DNA of 64,000 bases from Catellatospora tritici (GTDB taxonomy: Bacteria; Actinomycetota; Actinomycetes; Mycobacteriales; Micromonosporaceae). The stretch covers positions 248,001-312,000 of the forward strand of contig NZ_JAHRCY010000010.1 in NCBI RefSeq assembly GCF_019083965.1, written 5' to 3'. Both the position numbers and the translations under genes were made by a program. The notes below the pieces were generated by a model. That model saw nothing but the letters and a program-made list of their open reading frames with translations. It was not told the origin of the DNA and ran no database searches. Positions 49,690 to 57,901 of this stretch are shown here, piece after piece. How positions within the stretch are numbered: the stretch's first letter is position 1; each line of letters opens with the position of its first letter.

Positions 49690-50682
49690 ATGCTCACCAA
49701 GAGCTTCACGCGCCGCGGCCTGGCCGTGGTGACCGCGGGGCTGCTCGTGGCCGGAATGGCCGCGTGCGGCAACAGCGACACCGGCGACAAGCCGGCCGAC
49801 GACGGCAAGCTGACCCTGGGCTTCTCGCAGGTCGGCGCCGAGAGCGGCTGGCGTACCGCGAACACGAACTCGATCAAGGAGTCGGCCACGGCCGCCGGGA
49901 TCGAGCTGAAGTTCGACGACGCGCAGGGCAAGCAGGAGAACCAGATCAAGGCCATCCGCAACTTCATCCAGCAGAAGGTCGACGTCATCGCCTTCTCGCC
50001 GGTGGTGGAGTCGGGCTGGGACACCGTGCTCAAGGAGGCCAAGGACGCCGGCATCCCGGTGATCCTGACCGACCGCTCCGTCGACTCGGCCGACAAGTCG
50101 CTGTTCAAGACGTTCATCGGCTCGGACTTCGTCAAGGAGGGCAAGCTCGCCGGCGAGTGGCTGGTGGAGCAGAAGAAGGCCGCGACCGGCCCGGTGAACA
50201 TCGTCGAGCTGCAGGGCACCACCGGTTCGGCTCCGGCCAACGACCGCAAGAAGGGCTTCGGCGACGCGATCGCGGCCAACCCGAACCTGAAGGTCATCGC
50301 GTCGCAGACCGGTGACTTCACCCGGGCCGGCGGCAAGGCCGTCATGGAGCAGTTCCTCAAGGCCAACCCGAAGATCGACGTGCTGTTCGCACACAACGAC
50401 GACATGGGCCTGGGCGCTCTTGAGGCGATCACCGCGGCGGGCAAGGTGCCCGGCAAGGACATCACCATCATCACCATCGACGCGGTCCACGACGGCATGC
50501 AGGCGCTGGCGGACGGGAAGTTCAACTTCATCGCCGAGTGCAGCCCGCTGCTCGGGCCCCAGCTGATGGACCTGGTGAAGAAGGTCAAGGCGGGCGAGAC
50601 CATCCCGACCCGCATCGAGACCCAGGAAGGCACCTTCACCTCGGAGCAGGCCAAGGCCGCGCTGCCGACCCGTAAGTACTGA
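49690..50682 (+). CDS. ytfQ: Sugar-binding lipoprotein of YtfQ type (furanose transporter)
   Basis: The 330-residue periplasmic-binding-protein-like lipoprotein has signal TRRGLAVVTAGLLVAGMAAC with the lipobox Cys at 26. The mature part agrees closely with YtfQ: LGFSQVGAESGWRTANTNSIKESA, KQENQIKAIRNFIQQKVDVIAFSPVVESGWDTVLKEAKDAGIPVILTDRS, IVELQGTTGSAPANDRKKGFGDAI, and SQTGDFTRAGGK. In E. coli YtfQ binds galactofuranose and, more weakly, arabinofuranose-like sugars. Here, inside an araBAD operon, L-arabinofuranose is the probable ligand. CAAGGAGATC lies before the ATG. A hairpin follows the stop. Confidence 0.92.
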   Translation: MLTKSFTRRGLAVVTAGLLVAGMAACGNSDTGDKPADDGKLTLGFSQVGAESGWRTANTNSIKESATAAGIELKFDDAQGKQENQIKAIRNFIQQKVDVIAFSPVVESGWDTVLKEAKDAGIPVILTDRSVDSADKSLFKTFIGSDFVKEGKLAGEWLVEQKKAATGPVNIVELQGTTGSAPANDRKKGFGDAIAANPNLKVIASQTGDFTRAGGKAVMEQFLKANPKIDVLFAHNDDMGLGALEAITAAGKVPGKDITIITIDAVHDGMQALADGKFNFIAECSPLLGPQLMDLVKKVKAGETIPTRIETQEGTFTSEQAKAALPTRKY

Positions 50683-50689
50683 TGGAGCC

Positions 50690-50719
50690 GGGGCCGCCGC
50701 GGACGGTCGCGGCGGCCCC
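50690..50719 (+). terminator. Intercistronic hairpin after ytfQ
   Basis: Perfect 12-bp arms GGGGCCGCCGCG (50690-50701) and CGCGGCGGCCCC (50708-50719) with a 6-nt loop lie 8 bases after the stop. It is the third case in this window of a stem directly behind a sugar-binding lipoprotein gene. Confidence 0.78.
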
Positions 50720-50756
50720 TCATCACTTTGTCGAAGCTCATGAAAGGTCTGGTGGG

Positions 50757-52283
50757 ATGTCGGGTAGGCAGCCGGTCCTGACGATGACCGCGATCAGCAA
50801 GTCCTTCCCCGGGGTGCGGGCGCTACAGGGCGTCGACTTCCGCCTGTACTCCGGGGAGATCCACGCTCTGATGGGCGAGAACGGTGCCGGCAAGTCGACC
50901 TTGATCAAGGTCCTGACGGGGGTGTACAGCACCGACGGCGGCAGCATCGAGCTGGCCGGTCAGCCGGTGTCGTTCAGCGGCCCCATGCAGGCCTCGGCGC
51001 ACGGTGTCAGCACCGTGTACCAGGAGGTCAACCTCTGCCCGAACCTCTCGGTCGCGGAGAACATCTTCATCGGGCGTGAGCCGCGCCGCCTCGGCATGAT
51101 CGACTGGCGCCGGATGCGCCGGGACGCGAAGGCCCAGCTGGCCCGCCTCGAACTCGACATCGACGTGACCGCGCTGCTGGGCACGTACTCGCTGGCGGTG
51201 CAGCAGATGGTGGCGATCGCACGCGCCATCGACGTGCGGGCCCGGGTGCTGATCCTCGACGAACCGACGTCCAGCCTGGACGCGGGCGAGGTGGCGCAGC
51301 TGTTCCGCATCATGCGCCAGCTGCGCGACGAGGGCATCGCCGTCCTGTTCGTCACCCACTTCCTGGACCAGGTGTACGAGGTCGCCGACCGCATCACCGT
51401 GCTGCGCAACGGCGGCCTGGTCGGCGAGTACACCACCGCGGAGCTCCCGCAGCTGGCCCTGGTCGAGAAGATGATCGGCAAGGAGCTCGACGTCCTCGAA
51501 CGCCTCGACGAGCAGCCCAAGCGCGAGCTGGCGGCGCTGGAGGCGAGCACCCCGTTCGTGGAGGCCGTGGAGCTCGGCCGCAAGGGCTCGGTGGCGCCGT
51601 TCCACCTGACCATCCACAAGGGTGAGGTGGTCGGCCTGGCCGGGCTGCTCGGCTCGGGCCGCACCGAGGTGGCGCGGCTGCTGTTCGGCGCCGACCGGGC
51701 CGACCACGGTCGCCTGGTCGTCGACGGCAAGCCCGCCTCGATCCGCAACCCGGTGGCCGCGATCGACCGCGACATCGCCTTCTGCTCGGAGAACCGGCGC
51801 ACTGAAGGCCTGGTCGGCGAGCTGTCGGTGCGCGAGAACATCATCCTGGCGATGCAGGCCGCGCGCGGCTGGACCCGGCCGATCCCGCGCCGCCGCCAGG
51901 ACGAACTGGTGCGCAAGTACATCGAGGCGCTGAGCATCCGCCCGGCCGACCCCGAGATGCCGGTGCGCAACCTGTCCGGCGGCAACCAGCAGAAGGTGCT
52001 GCTGGCCCGCTGGCTGATCACCGAACCGCGGCTGCTCATCCTGGACGAGCCCACCCGCGGCATCGACATCGGTGCCAAGGCCGAGATCCAGAAGCTCGTG
52101 GTGCAGCTGTCCGACGGCGGCATGGCGGTGCTGTTCATCTCCGCCGAGCTGGAGGAGGTGCTGCGGCTGAGCCACAAGGTCGCGGTCATGCGCGACCGGC
52201 AGCTGGTCGCCCAGCTCGCCAACGACGACACCCTGGACCCCGAGCGGGTCATGCACGCCATCGCGAGTGGAGCCGCGGCATGA
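50757..52283 (+). CDS. ytfR: Sugar ABC transporter ATPase, tandem-domain YtfR type
   Basis: The 508-residue protein has two fused ATPase domains, as in CUT2 transporters. Domain 1 has Walker A GENGAGKST (40-48), YSLAVQQMVAIARAID as signature, and Walker B VLILDEPTSSLD. Domain 2 has GLLGSGRTEVARLLFG as a modified Walker A, the signature LSGGNQQKVLLARWL, and LLILDEPTRGIDIGAK. It powers import by the two permeases that follow. I chose the ATG at 50757; a longer frame starts inside the hairpin region. The stop overlaps the first permease start (ATGA). Confidence 0.93.
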   Translation: MSGRQPVLTMTAISKSFPGVRALQGVDFRLYSGEIHALMGENGAGKSTLIKVLTGVYSTDGGSIELAGQPVSFSGPMQASAHGVSTVYQEVNLCPNLSVAENIFIGREPRRLGMIDWRRMRRDAKAQLARLELDIDVTALLGTYSLAVQQMVAIARAIDVRARVLILDEPTSSLDAGEVAQLFRIMRQLRDEGIAVLFVTHFLDQVYEVADRITVLRNGGLVGEYTTAELPQLALVEKMIGKELDVLERLDEQPKRELAALEASTPFVEAVELGRKGSVAPFHLTIHKGEVVGLAGLLGSGRTEVARLLFGADRADHGRLVVDGKPASIRNPVAAIDRDIAFCSENRRTEGLVGELSVRENIILAMQAARGWTRPIPRRRQDELVRKYIEALSIRPADPEMPVRNLSGGNQQKVLLARWLITEPRLLILDEPTRGIDIGAKAEIQKLVVQLSDGGMAVLFISAELEEVLRLSHKVAVMRDRQLVAQLANDDTLDPERVMHAIASGAAA

Positions 52284-53338
52284 GCACATGGAGAAAGGCC
52301 GCCGCGCACCGGCTGTTCTGGCCGGTCGTGGCGCTGGTGACCCTGCTGGCGGCCAACATCGCCTACCGGCCGAGCTTCGCGACGGTCGAGATGAAGGATG
52401 GGCACCTGTACGGCAGCCTGATCGACATCCTCCGGCTGTCGGCGCCGCTGATCCTGGTGGCGCTGGGCATGACGCTGGTGATCGCCACCGGCGGCATCGA
52501 CCTGTCGGTCGGCTCGATGTGCGCGATCAGCGGCGCCGTGGCGTGCCTGCACATCAGCAAGCAGGCCGACCAGAACAGCGTCAGCGGGGTGCTCACCGGG
52601 CTGGCGCTGGCCCTCGGGCTGGCGCTGGTGCTGGGCGCGTGGAACGGCACGCTGGTGTCGGTGATCGGCATCCAGCCGATCATCGCGACGCTGATCCTGA
52701 TGGTGGCGGGGCGCGGGCTGGCGCAGCTGATCACCGAGGGCCAGATCATCACCATCAACTCCGACCCGTACAAGGCGATCGGGGTCGGCTACCTGCTCAC
52801 CCTGCCGCTGGCGATCTACATCGCCGCCGCGGTGGTGGTGCTGATCGCCGTCATCACCCGCCGCTCCGCCCTCGGTCTGATCATCGAATCGGTGGGCGGC
52901 AACGCCGAGGCCAGCCGCCTGGCGGGCATCCGCTCACGGCGCATCATGTTCCTGGTCTACGTCGTCAGCGCGGTCTGCGCGGCGGTCGCCGGATTCATGA
53001 TCACCGCGAACGTGTCCAGCGCCGACGGCAACAGCGCGGGCCTGTGGGTGGAACTCGACGCGATCCTGGCCGTCGTCATCGGCGGCACGTCGCTGGCCGG
53101 CGGGCGGTTCTCCTTCGGCGGCACCATCCTCGGCGCGCTGATCATCCAGACCCTGACCACCACGGTGTACGCCATGAACATCTCGCCGCAGACGTCGCTG
53201 CTGTTCAAGGCGGTCGTCGTGATCGTGGTCTGCCTCATCCAGGCTCCGGCCTTCCGCGCCGCGCTGGCCCGCCGCCGACCACCGGCGGTCCCCCCGACCG
53301 CAGCGGTGCAAGAGCAGAAGGAGCAGGTGGCGGCATGA
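52280..53338 (+). CDS. ytfT: Sugar ABC transporter permease YtfT type
   Basis: The 352-residue membrane protein has about ten hydrophobic segments. The CUT2 permease signature is clear: LILVALGMTLVIATGGIDLSVGSMCAISG, then IQPIIATLILMVAGRGLAQLITEGQII, GNAEASRLAGIRSRRIMFLVYVVSAVCAAVAGFM and IGGTSLAGGRFSFGGTILGALII. The family order with YtfR before and YjfF after supports the YtfT assignment. It forms one half of the channel. Its ATG overlaps the ytfR stop, and its own stop overlaps the next ATG, so all three are translated in a chain. The C-terminal tail is hydrophilic. Confidence 0.9.
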   Translation: MSTWRKAAAHRLFWPVVALVTLLAANIAYRPSFATVEMKDGHLYGSLIDILRLSAPLILVALGMTLVIATGGIDLSVGSMCAISGAVACLHISKQADQNSVSGVLTGLALALGLALVLGAWNGTLVSVIGIQPIIATLILMVAGRGLAQLITEGQIITINSDPYKAIGVGYLLTLPLAIYIAAAVVVLIAVITRRSALGLIIESVGGNAEASRLAGIRSRRIMFLVYVVSAVCAAVAGFMITANVSSADGNSAGLWVELDAILAVVIGGTSLAGGRFSFGGTILGALIIQTLTTTVYAMNISPQTSLLFKAVVVIVVCLIQAPAFRAALARRRPPAVPPTAAVQEQKEQVAA

Positions 53339-54324
53339 CCACGTCCGAATTGACCGTCGGCCGTCCCTGGTGGCGGATCCCGCAGCGGCACGTGCCGGTG
53401 CTGGCCACCCTGGCCCTGCTGCTGGTCATGTACGCCGTCGGCGTCTCGCAGTACCGCGCGTTCTCCAACGTCCAGGTCATCTTCAACGTCTTCATCGACA
53501 ACGGCTTCCTGCTGGTCGTCGCGGTCGGCATGACGTTCGTGATCCTCACCGGCGGCATCGACCTGTCGGTCGGGTCGGTGGTGGCGATGACCGCGATGGT
53601 GTGCGCCTCACTGCTGCGGGCCGGCCTGCCGGCACCGCTGGTGCTGGTGATCGCGCTGCTCATCGGCCCGACGCTCGGGTTCCTGATGGGGGCGGTGATC
53701 CACTTCTTCGAGGTACAGCCATTCATCGTGACACTCGCCGGAATGTTCTTCGCCCGCGGCATGTGCACGTTCATCGACAAGTCGTCGATCCCGATCACCG
53801 ACGAGTTCTGGACCGTGGCGGCCCAGAAGCGGATCGGCGACCCGCGCGGCAACTTCGTCTCCATCAGCGTGCTCATCGCGTTCGCGGTGGTGCTGGTCGC
53901 GGCGTTCGTGCTGGCGTACACCCGGCTGGGCCGCAACGTGTACGCCATCGGCGGCAACCCGCAGTCGGCGCTGCTGATGGGCCTGCCGGTGGCGCAGACC
54001 CGGATCGCGGTCTACACCATCAGCGGCCTGTGCGCGGCGATCGGCGGCATCCTGCTGTCCTTCTACACCCTGTCGGGCGCCCCGCTGATCGCGGTCGGGA
54101 TGGAGCTGGACGTCATCGCGGCGGTCGTCATCGGCGGCACCGTGCTCACCGGCGGCTCCGGCTATGTCTTCGGCACCGTGCTGGGCGTGCTGGTGCTCGG
54201 CGTGATCCAGACGCTGATCACCTTCGACGGCACCCTCAGTTCCTGGTGGACCAAGATCGTGATCGGTGGCCTGCTGTTCGTGTTCATCCTGCTCCAACGC
54301 CTCATCGGCATCCGCAAGAGATAG
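53335..54324 (+). CDS. yjfF: Sugar ABC transporter permease YjfF type
   Basis: This is a 329-residue second CUT2 permease. FLLVVAVGMTFVILTGGIDLSVGSVVAMTAMV, VQPFIVTLAGMFFARGMCTFIDKSSIPITDEFW, VYAIGGNPQSALLMGLPVAQTRIAVYTISG and the end VIQTLITFDGTLSSWWTKIVIGGLLFVFILLQR agree with YjfF, which is always paired with YtfT. Two different permease genes are the mark of the furanose transporter and distinguish it from RbsC- or XylH-type systems with one permease. Its ATG overlaps the ytfT stop. araA starts 24 bases downstream. Confidence 0.92.
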   Translation: MTTSELTVGRPWWRIPQRHVPVLATLALLLVMYAVGVSQYRAFSNVQVIFNVFIDNGFLLVVAVGMTFVILTGGIDLSVGSVVAMTAMVCASLLRAGLPAPLVLVIALLIGPTLGFLMGAVIHFFEVQPFIVTLAGMFFARGMCTFIDKSSIPITDEFWTVAAQKRIGDPRGNFVSISVLIAFAVVLVAAFVLAYTRLGRNVYAIGGNPQSALLMGLPVAQTRIAVYTISGLCAAIGGILLSFYTLSGAPLIAVGMELDVIAAVVIGGTVLTGGSGYVFGTVLGVLVLGVIQTLITFDGTLSSWWTKIVIGGLLFVFILLQRLIGIRKR

Positions 54325-54348
54325 TCCGTCCGTAGGAAGGCGACGCCC

Positions 54349-55851
54349 ATGTCATCGCAGCCCACCCCCGAGGTCTGGTTCCTCACCGGCAGCCAGGGCC
54401 TGTACGGCCCCGAGACGCTGCTGCAGGTGGCCGACCAGTCGCGCGAGATCGCGCGCCGGCTCGACGAGTCGCCGGACATCCCCGCCCGCGTGGTGTGGAA
54501 GCCGGTGCTCACCTCCAGCGCGGACATCCTGGCCGTGTGCCGGGACGCCGCGGTGCAGGGCGCCGTCGGGGTCATCGCGTGGATGCACACGTTCAGCCCG
54601 GCCAAGATGTGGATCTCCGGGTTGGACGCGCTGCGCACCCCGCTGCTGCACCTGCACACCCAGGCCAACGTGCTGCTGCCCTGGGACGAGATCGACATGG
54701 ACTTCATGAACCTCAACCAGGCCGCGCACGGCGACCGCGAGTTCGGGTTCGTGCAGACCCGGCTCGGGGTCGCCCGCAAGACCGTGGCCGGGCACGTCAG
54801 CGACCCCCGGGTCACCGCCCGCGTCGGGGCGTGGACCCGGGCGGCGCTGGGCTGGTCGGCGATGCGCTCGCTCAAGCTGGCCCGCTTCGGCGACAACATG
54901 CGCGACGTGGCGGTGACCGAGGGCGACAAGGTCGAGGCGGAGCTGCGCTTCGGCGTCTCGGTCAACACGTACGGCGTCAACGATCTGGTCGCCGCGGTCG
55001 ACGCCGTCGCCGACGCCCAGATCGACGCCCTGGTCAAGGAGTACGACGACAGCTACCGCCTCGCCGCGCAACTGCGCGTCGGCGGCGACCGGCACGACTC
55101 GCTGCGCTACGCCGCCCGCATCGAGGCGGGGCTGCGCGGCTTCCTGGAGAACGGCGGCTTCCGCGCCTTCACCACCAACTTCGAGGACCTGGGCGGGCTG
55201 CGCCAGCTGCCCGGCCTGGCGGTGCAGCGGCTGATGGCCGACGGCTACGGCTTCGGCGGCGAAGGCGACTGGAAGACGTCCGTGCTGGTGCGCACCCTCA
55301 AGGCGATGTCGGTCGGCACCAGCGGCGGCACGTCGTTCATGGAGGACTACACCTACGATCTGACCCCCGGCAACGAGCTGGTGCTCGGTGCGCACATGCT
55401 GGAGGTCTGCCCGACCATCGCCGCCGACACCCCGACGGTGGAGATCCACCCGCTGGGCATCGGCGGCCGGGAGGACCCGGTCCGGATGGTGTTCGACGCG
55501 GCGGCCGGACCGGCCGTGGTGCTGGGCCTGGCCGACATGGGGGAGCGGTTCCGCCTGGTCGCCAACGAGATCGACGTGATCGCCCCGCCGCAGCCGCTGC
55601 CGAAGTTGCCCGTGGCTCGTGCGGTGTGGCGGCCGCGCCCGGACCTGCCCGGCTCCGCCGAAGCGTGGATCACCGCGGGCGCCCCGCACCACACCGTGCT
55701 GTCGCAGGCGGTCGGGGTCGAGGAGCTGCACGATCTGGCCGAGATGAGCCGCACCGAACTCGTCGTCATCGATGCCGACACCACCCCGCGCCGGTTCGCC
55801 GACGAGCTGCGCTGGAACCAGGCCTACTACCGCCTCGCCCGCGGTTTCTGA
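54349..55851 (+). CDS. araA: L-arabinose isomerase AraA
   Basis: The 500-residue protein matches Ara[14 protein letters not shown] at the start, [53 protein letters not shown], and [17 protein letters not shown]. Metal-binding and catalytic residues fit E305 (GFGGEGDWK), E332 ([11 protein letters not shown]), H349 ([10 protein letters not shown]) and a late His in GAPHHTVLS. It converts L-arabinose to L-ribulose and completes the AraA-AraB-AraD pathway. AGGAAGGCGA precedes the ATG. It is in the same operon as the transporter. The lacI gene starts 44 bases after its stop. Confidence 0.95.
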   Translation: MSSQPTPEVWFLTGSQGLYGPETLLQVADQSREIARRLDESPDIPARVVWKPVLTSSADILAVCRDAAVQGAVGVIAWMHTFSPAKMWISGLDALRTPLLHLHTQANVLLPWDEIDMDFMNLNQAAHGDREFGFVQTRLGVARKTVAGHVSDPRVTARVGAWTRAALGWSAMRSLKLARFGDNMRDVAVTEGDKVEAELRFGVSVNTYGVNDLVAAVDAVADAQIDALVKEYDDSYRLAAQLRVGGDRHDSLRYAARIEAGLRGFLENGGFRAFTTNFEDLGGLRQLPGLAVQRLMADGYGFGGEGDWKTSVLVRTLKAMSVGTSGGTSFMEDYTYDLTPGNELVLGAHMLEVCPTIAADTPTVEIHPLGIGGREDPVRMVFDAAAGPAVVLGLADMGERFRLVANEIDVIAPPQPLPKLPVARAVWRPRPDLPGSAEAWITAGAPHHTVLSQAVGVEELHDLAEMSRTELVVIDADTTPRRFADELRWNQAYYRLARGF

Positions 55852-55895
55852 CCGGTAGTGACCGAGGATCTAGGATGGCGGCGAGGGAGGGCGGC

Positions 55896-56921
55896 ATGAC
55901 TCAGCAGCCGACCGCGCGCGCCGCGGTCATGATCGACGTGGCCCGCCTCGCGGGCGTGTCGCACCAGACCGTGTCCCGGGTCCTCAACAACCACCCGAGC
56001 GTGCGCGAGGAGACCCGCGAACGGGTCCTGCGCGCCGTGGCGCAGCTCAACTACCGGCCCAACGCGCTGGCCCGGGGGCTGGCCGGACGGCGTTCCCGCG
56101 TCATCGGCGTGGTCAGCTTCGACACCATCCTGTATGGCCCCGCCGCGACCCTGCTCGGCGTCGAGCGGGCGGCGCGGCGGGCCGGATACGGCATCAGCAT
56201 CGTGGCCCTGGAGCAGCTCGACCGGGCCGGGGTCGCCACGGCCGTGGACGCGCTCACCGAGCAGTCGGTGGCCGGGGTGGTCATCATCGCGCCGCTGATG
56301 ACGGCAGCCGCCGCCGTGCACAGCCTGCCCACGGGCGTGCCCGCGATCGTGGTCGAGGCCGACGCCGCCGGCGAGCTGCCCACCGTCTCGGTGGATCAGG
56401 TCGCCGGGGCCCGGCTGGCCGTGCGGCACCTGCTCGACCTCGGCCACGAGACGGTCTGGCACCTGTCCGGCCCGCGCGACTGGGTCGAGGCCCGCGACCG
56501 CGTCGACGGCTGGCGCCAGACCTTGGAAGCCGCCGACCGGCGGGTGCCGCCGGTGATCGTCGGCGACTGGAGCCCCCGCTCGGGGTACGAGGCCGGGCAG
56601 CAGCTCGCCTCGCGCCCCGACGTCACCGCGGTCTTCTGCGCCAACGACCAGCAGGCCCTGGGCCTGCTGCGGGCCCTGCACGAGCGCGGCATCCGGGTGC
56701 CCGAGGACGTCAGCGTCGTCGGCTTCGACGACATCCCCGAAGCCGAGTACCTGTCCCCACCTCTCACCACGGTCCGCCAGGACTTCGACGAGGTCGGCCG
56801 CCGCTGCCTGGCCGCCCTGCTGGAACTGCTCGACGCCGACGAACTCCCGACGACCGTCACCCACCCGCGCGTCGCGCCCACCCTCGTCGTCCGCGCCAGC
56901 AGCGCCCCACCCCGCCGCTAG
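55896..56921 (+). CDS. LacI-family regulator, probable AraR of the arabinose operon
   Basis: The 341-residue regulator has the HTH VMIDVARLAGVSHQTVSRVLNNHPSV (about 14-39), the hinge LNYRPNALARGLAGRRS, and a sugar-binding domain (IGVVSFDTILYGPAATLLGVERAAR to AVFCANDQQALGLLRALHERGIRVPEDVSVVGFDDIPEAEYLSPPLTTVRQDF). It is the last gene of the araBD-ytfQRT-yjfF-araA operon and is probably its repressor through the TGTTAGCGCTAACA sites, as LacI-type AraR proteins are in some corynebacteria. The ATG at 55896 follows GGGAGGG; an ATG at 55875 is less likely. The stop codon lies in a 25-bp tandem duplication. Confidence 0.85.
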   Translation: MTQQPTARAAVMIDVARLAGVSHQTVSRVLNNHPSVREETRERVLRAVAQLNYRPNALARGLAGRRSRVIGVVSFDTILYGPAATLLGVERAARRAGYGISIVALEQLDRAGVATAVDALTEQSVAGVVIIAPLMTAAAAVHSLPTGVPAIVVEADAAGELPTVSVDQVAGARLAVRHLLDLGHETVWHLSGPRDWVEARDRVDGWRQTLEAADRRVPPVIVGDWSPRSGYEAGQQLASRPDVTAVFCANDQQALGLLRALHERGIRVPEDVSVVGFDDIPEAEYLSPPLTTVRQDFDEVGRRCLAALLELLDADELPTTVTHPRVAPTLVVRASSAPPRR

Positions 56922-56951
56922 GTAAGGCGCCCCACCCCGCCGCTAGGTAAG
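56902..56951. repeat. Perfect 25-bp tandem duplication across the lacI stop codon
   Basis: GCGCCCCACCCCGCCGCTAG plus GTAAG occurs at 56902-56926 and again at 56927-56951. The unit holds the last six codons and TAG stop of the lacI gene. Its second copy runs into the family B element, whose first bases (GGTAAG) are part of the unit. Confidence 0.9.
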
Positions 56952-57000
56952 GAAGGGCACCTTCTTATTGCTTTCCGTGGTGGAAGGGCCCCTTCTCAAC
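56946..57000. repeat. Dispersed 55-bp element, family B, copy 2
   Basis: It is 49/55 identical to 29596-29650. On the leftward strand it supplies the last 11 codons and the stop of the gene at 56965, so the element has become part of a coding region. Confidence 0.85.
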
Positions 57001-57498
57001 CCAGCTCAGCGGGTGTCGCGGGCGGCGTGCGCCGGTGGCGCGGGTGGCGGCGTGCCGCTTGCGCGCCGACGGCGCGGAGGCGGGAGTCGGCTGCGTCCGC
57101 TGGGACCGGCGCGGCGTCGCGGCGGGCTTGCGGGCGGCCACCGGAGGCGCGGCGTTGCGGGCGGCGCGGGCGGTTTCCAGCCGCTCGGCCTTGAGCGCCT
57201 GCGCGCTCTCACGCGCCACCACCGCGAGGCGGCGACTCACCCTGGCCAGTGCGTCCTCGAACACCTCCGCCTTGTCACGGTTGCGGGTGTTCTTCTCCCC
57301 GGCCTTGCCGCGCCCGCCGACGGTGGACACCTTCGCGGCGCCCTGGCGCCGGTAGAGCCCCGTGTACTTGTTGCGGGCGCGCCGCACCCGCGCGTGCAGG
57401 TCCAGCAGTTCGTCCTCGTCCAGCCCGGCCAGCTGGTCCACCGCGGTATCGCGTACCAGGAGGAACTCCGCCTCCGTCAGTGTGTTCTCGACCGCCAT
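56965..57498 (-). CDS. Basic-tailed helical protein of unknown function
   Basis: The 177-residue protein has an N-terminal helical region (VENTLTEAEFLLVRDTAVDQLAGLDEDELLDLHARVRRARNKYTGLYRRQGAAKV) and a second charged helix (FEDALARVSRRLAVVARESAQALKAERLETARAARN). A tail of about 60 residues is rich in Ala, Pro, Arg and Lys, as in histone H1-like or nucleoid-associated proteins. I recall similar conserved actinobacterial proteins without known function. The final 11 residues (VEKGPFHHGKQ) come from a dispersed repeat element. The ATG at 57498 follows GGAGGGGG; a GTG sits one codon earlier. Confidence 0.65.
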   Translation of the reverse strand: MAVENTLTEAEFLLVRDTAVDQLAGLDEDELLDLHARVRRARNKYTGLYRRQGAAKVSTVGGRGKAGEKNTRNRDKAEVFEDALARVSRRLAVVARESAQALKAERLETARAARNAAPPVAARKPAATPRRSQRTQPTPASAPSARKRHAATRATGARRPRHPLSWVEKGPFHHGKQ

Positions 57499-57622
57499 CA
57501 CGACCCCCTCCGCTAAGGCTGCCGCCCAGCCGGAGCCGTCGCGGCCACGTCACCACGCATTCTCCGGCAGCCAGGGCCTCGCCCACAGGCGAAGTCACCC
57601 TCGTCGATCAGTGGCGCTTCGG

Positions 57623-57901
57623 TCAGCAGGTGACGAAGCCGGTGGTCCACTCGTCGCGGCCGAGCTCGTATCCGCTGATCTGGAAGCAGTCGGGCTCGTC
57701 GCGGAAGCCGGGCTGGGTACGGCCCCGGGCGACGCGCGCCTCGGCTTCCGCCATGGTCGCGTACACGCCGAGGACCTTGAGGTCGTCCCACTCGTTGTGC
57801 TGGGGCACGTCCTCGCCGTCGGCGTAGTGCAGGACCACGCCATCGTCGTCGGGCAGGTGGTGGATGTGCCAGACGAGGTAGACCGTCGGCCGCGTCGTCA
57901 T
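57623..57901 (-). CDS. Small DUF7336-like protein
   Basis: The 92-residue protein reads TVYLVWHIHHLPDDDGVVLHY, then DDLKVLGVYATMAEAEARVARGRTQPGFRDEPDCFQISGYELGRDEWTTGFVTC. The plan of a VY-x-VWH strand, a GxYxTxxEAE helix, and PGFRDxPxxFxIxxYELxxxxWTxGF is that of small proteins I remember as DUF7336; they often occur as immunity or accessory proteins. The function is unknown. Its ATG overlaps the stop of the upstream gene (ATGA, 57898-57901), so the two are co-translated. Confidence 0.68.
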   Translation of the reverse strand: MTTRPTVYLVWHIHHLPDDDGVVLHYADGEDVPQHNEWDDLKVLGVYATMAEAEARVARGRTQPGFRDEPDCFQISGYELGRDEWTTGFVTC

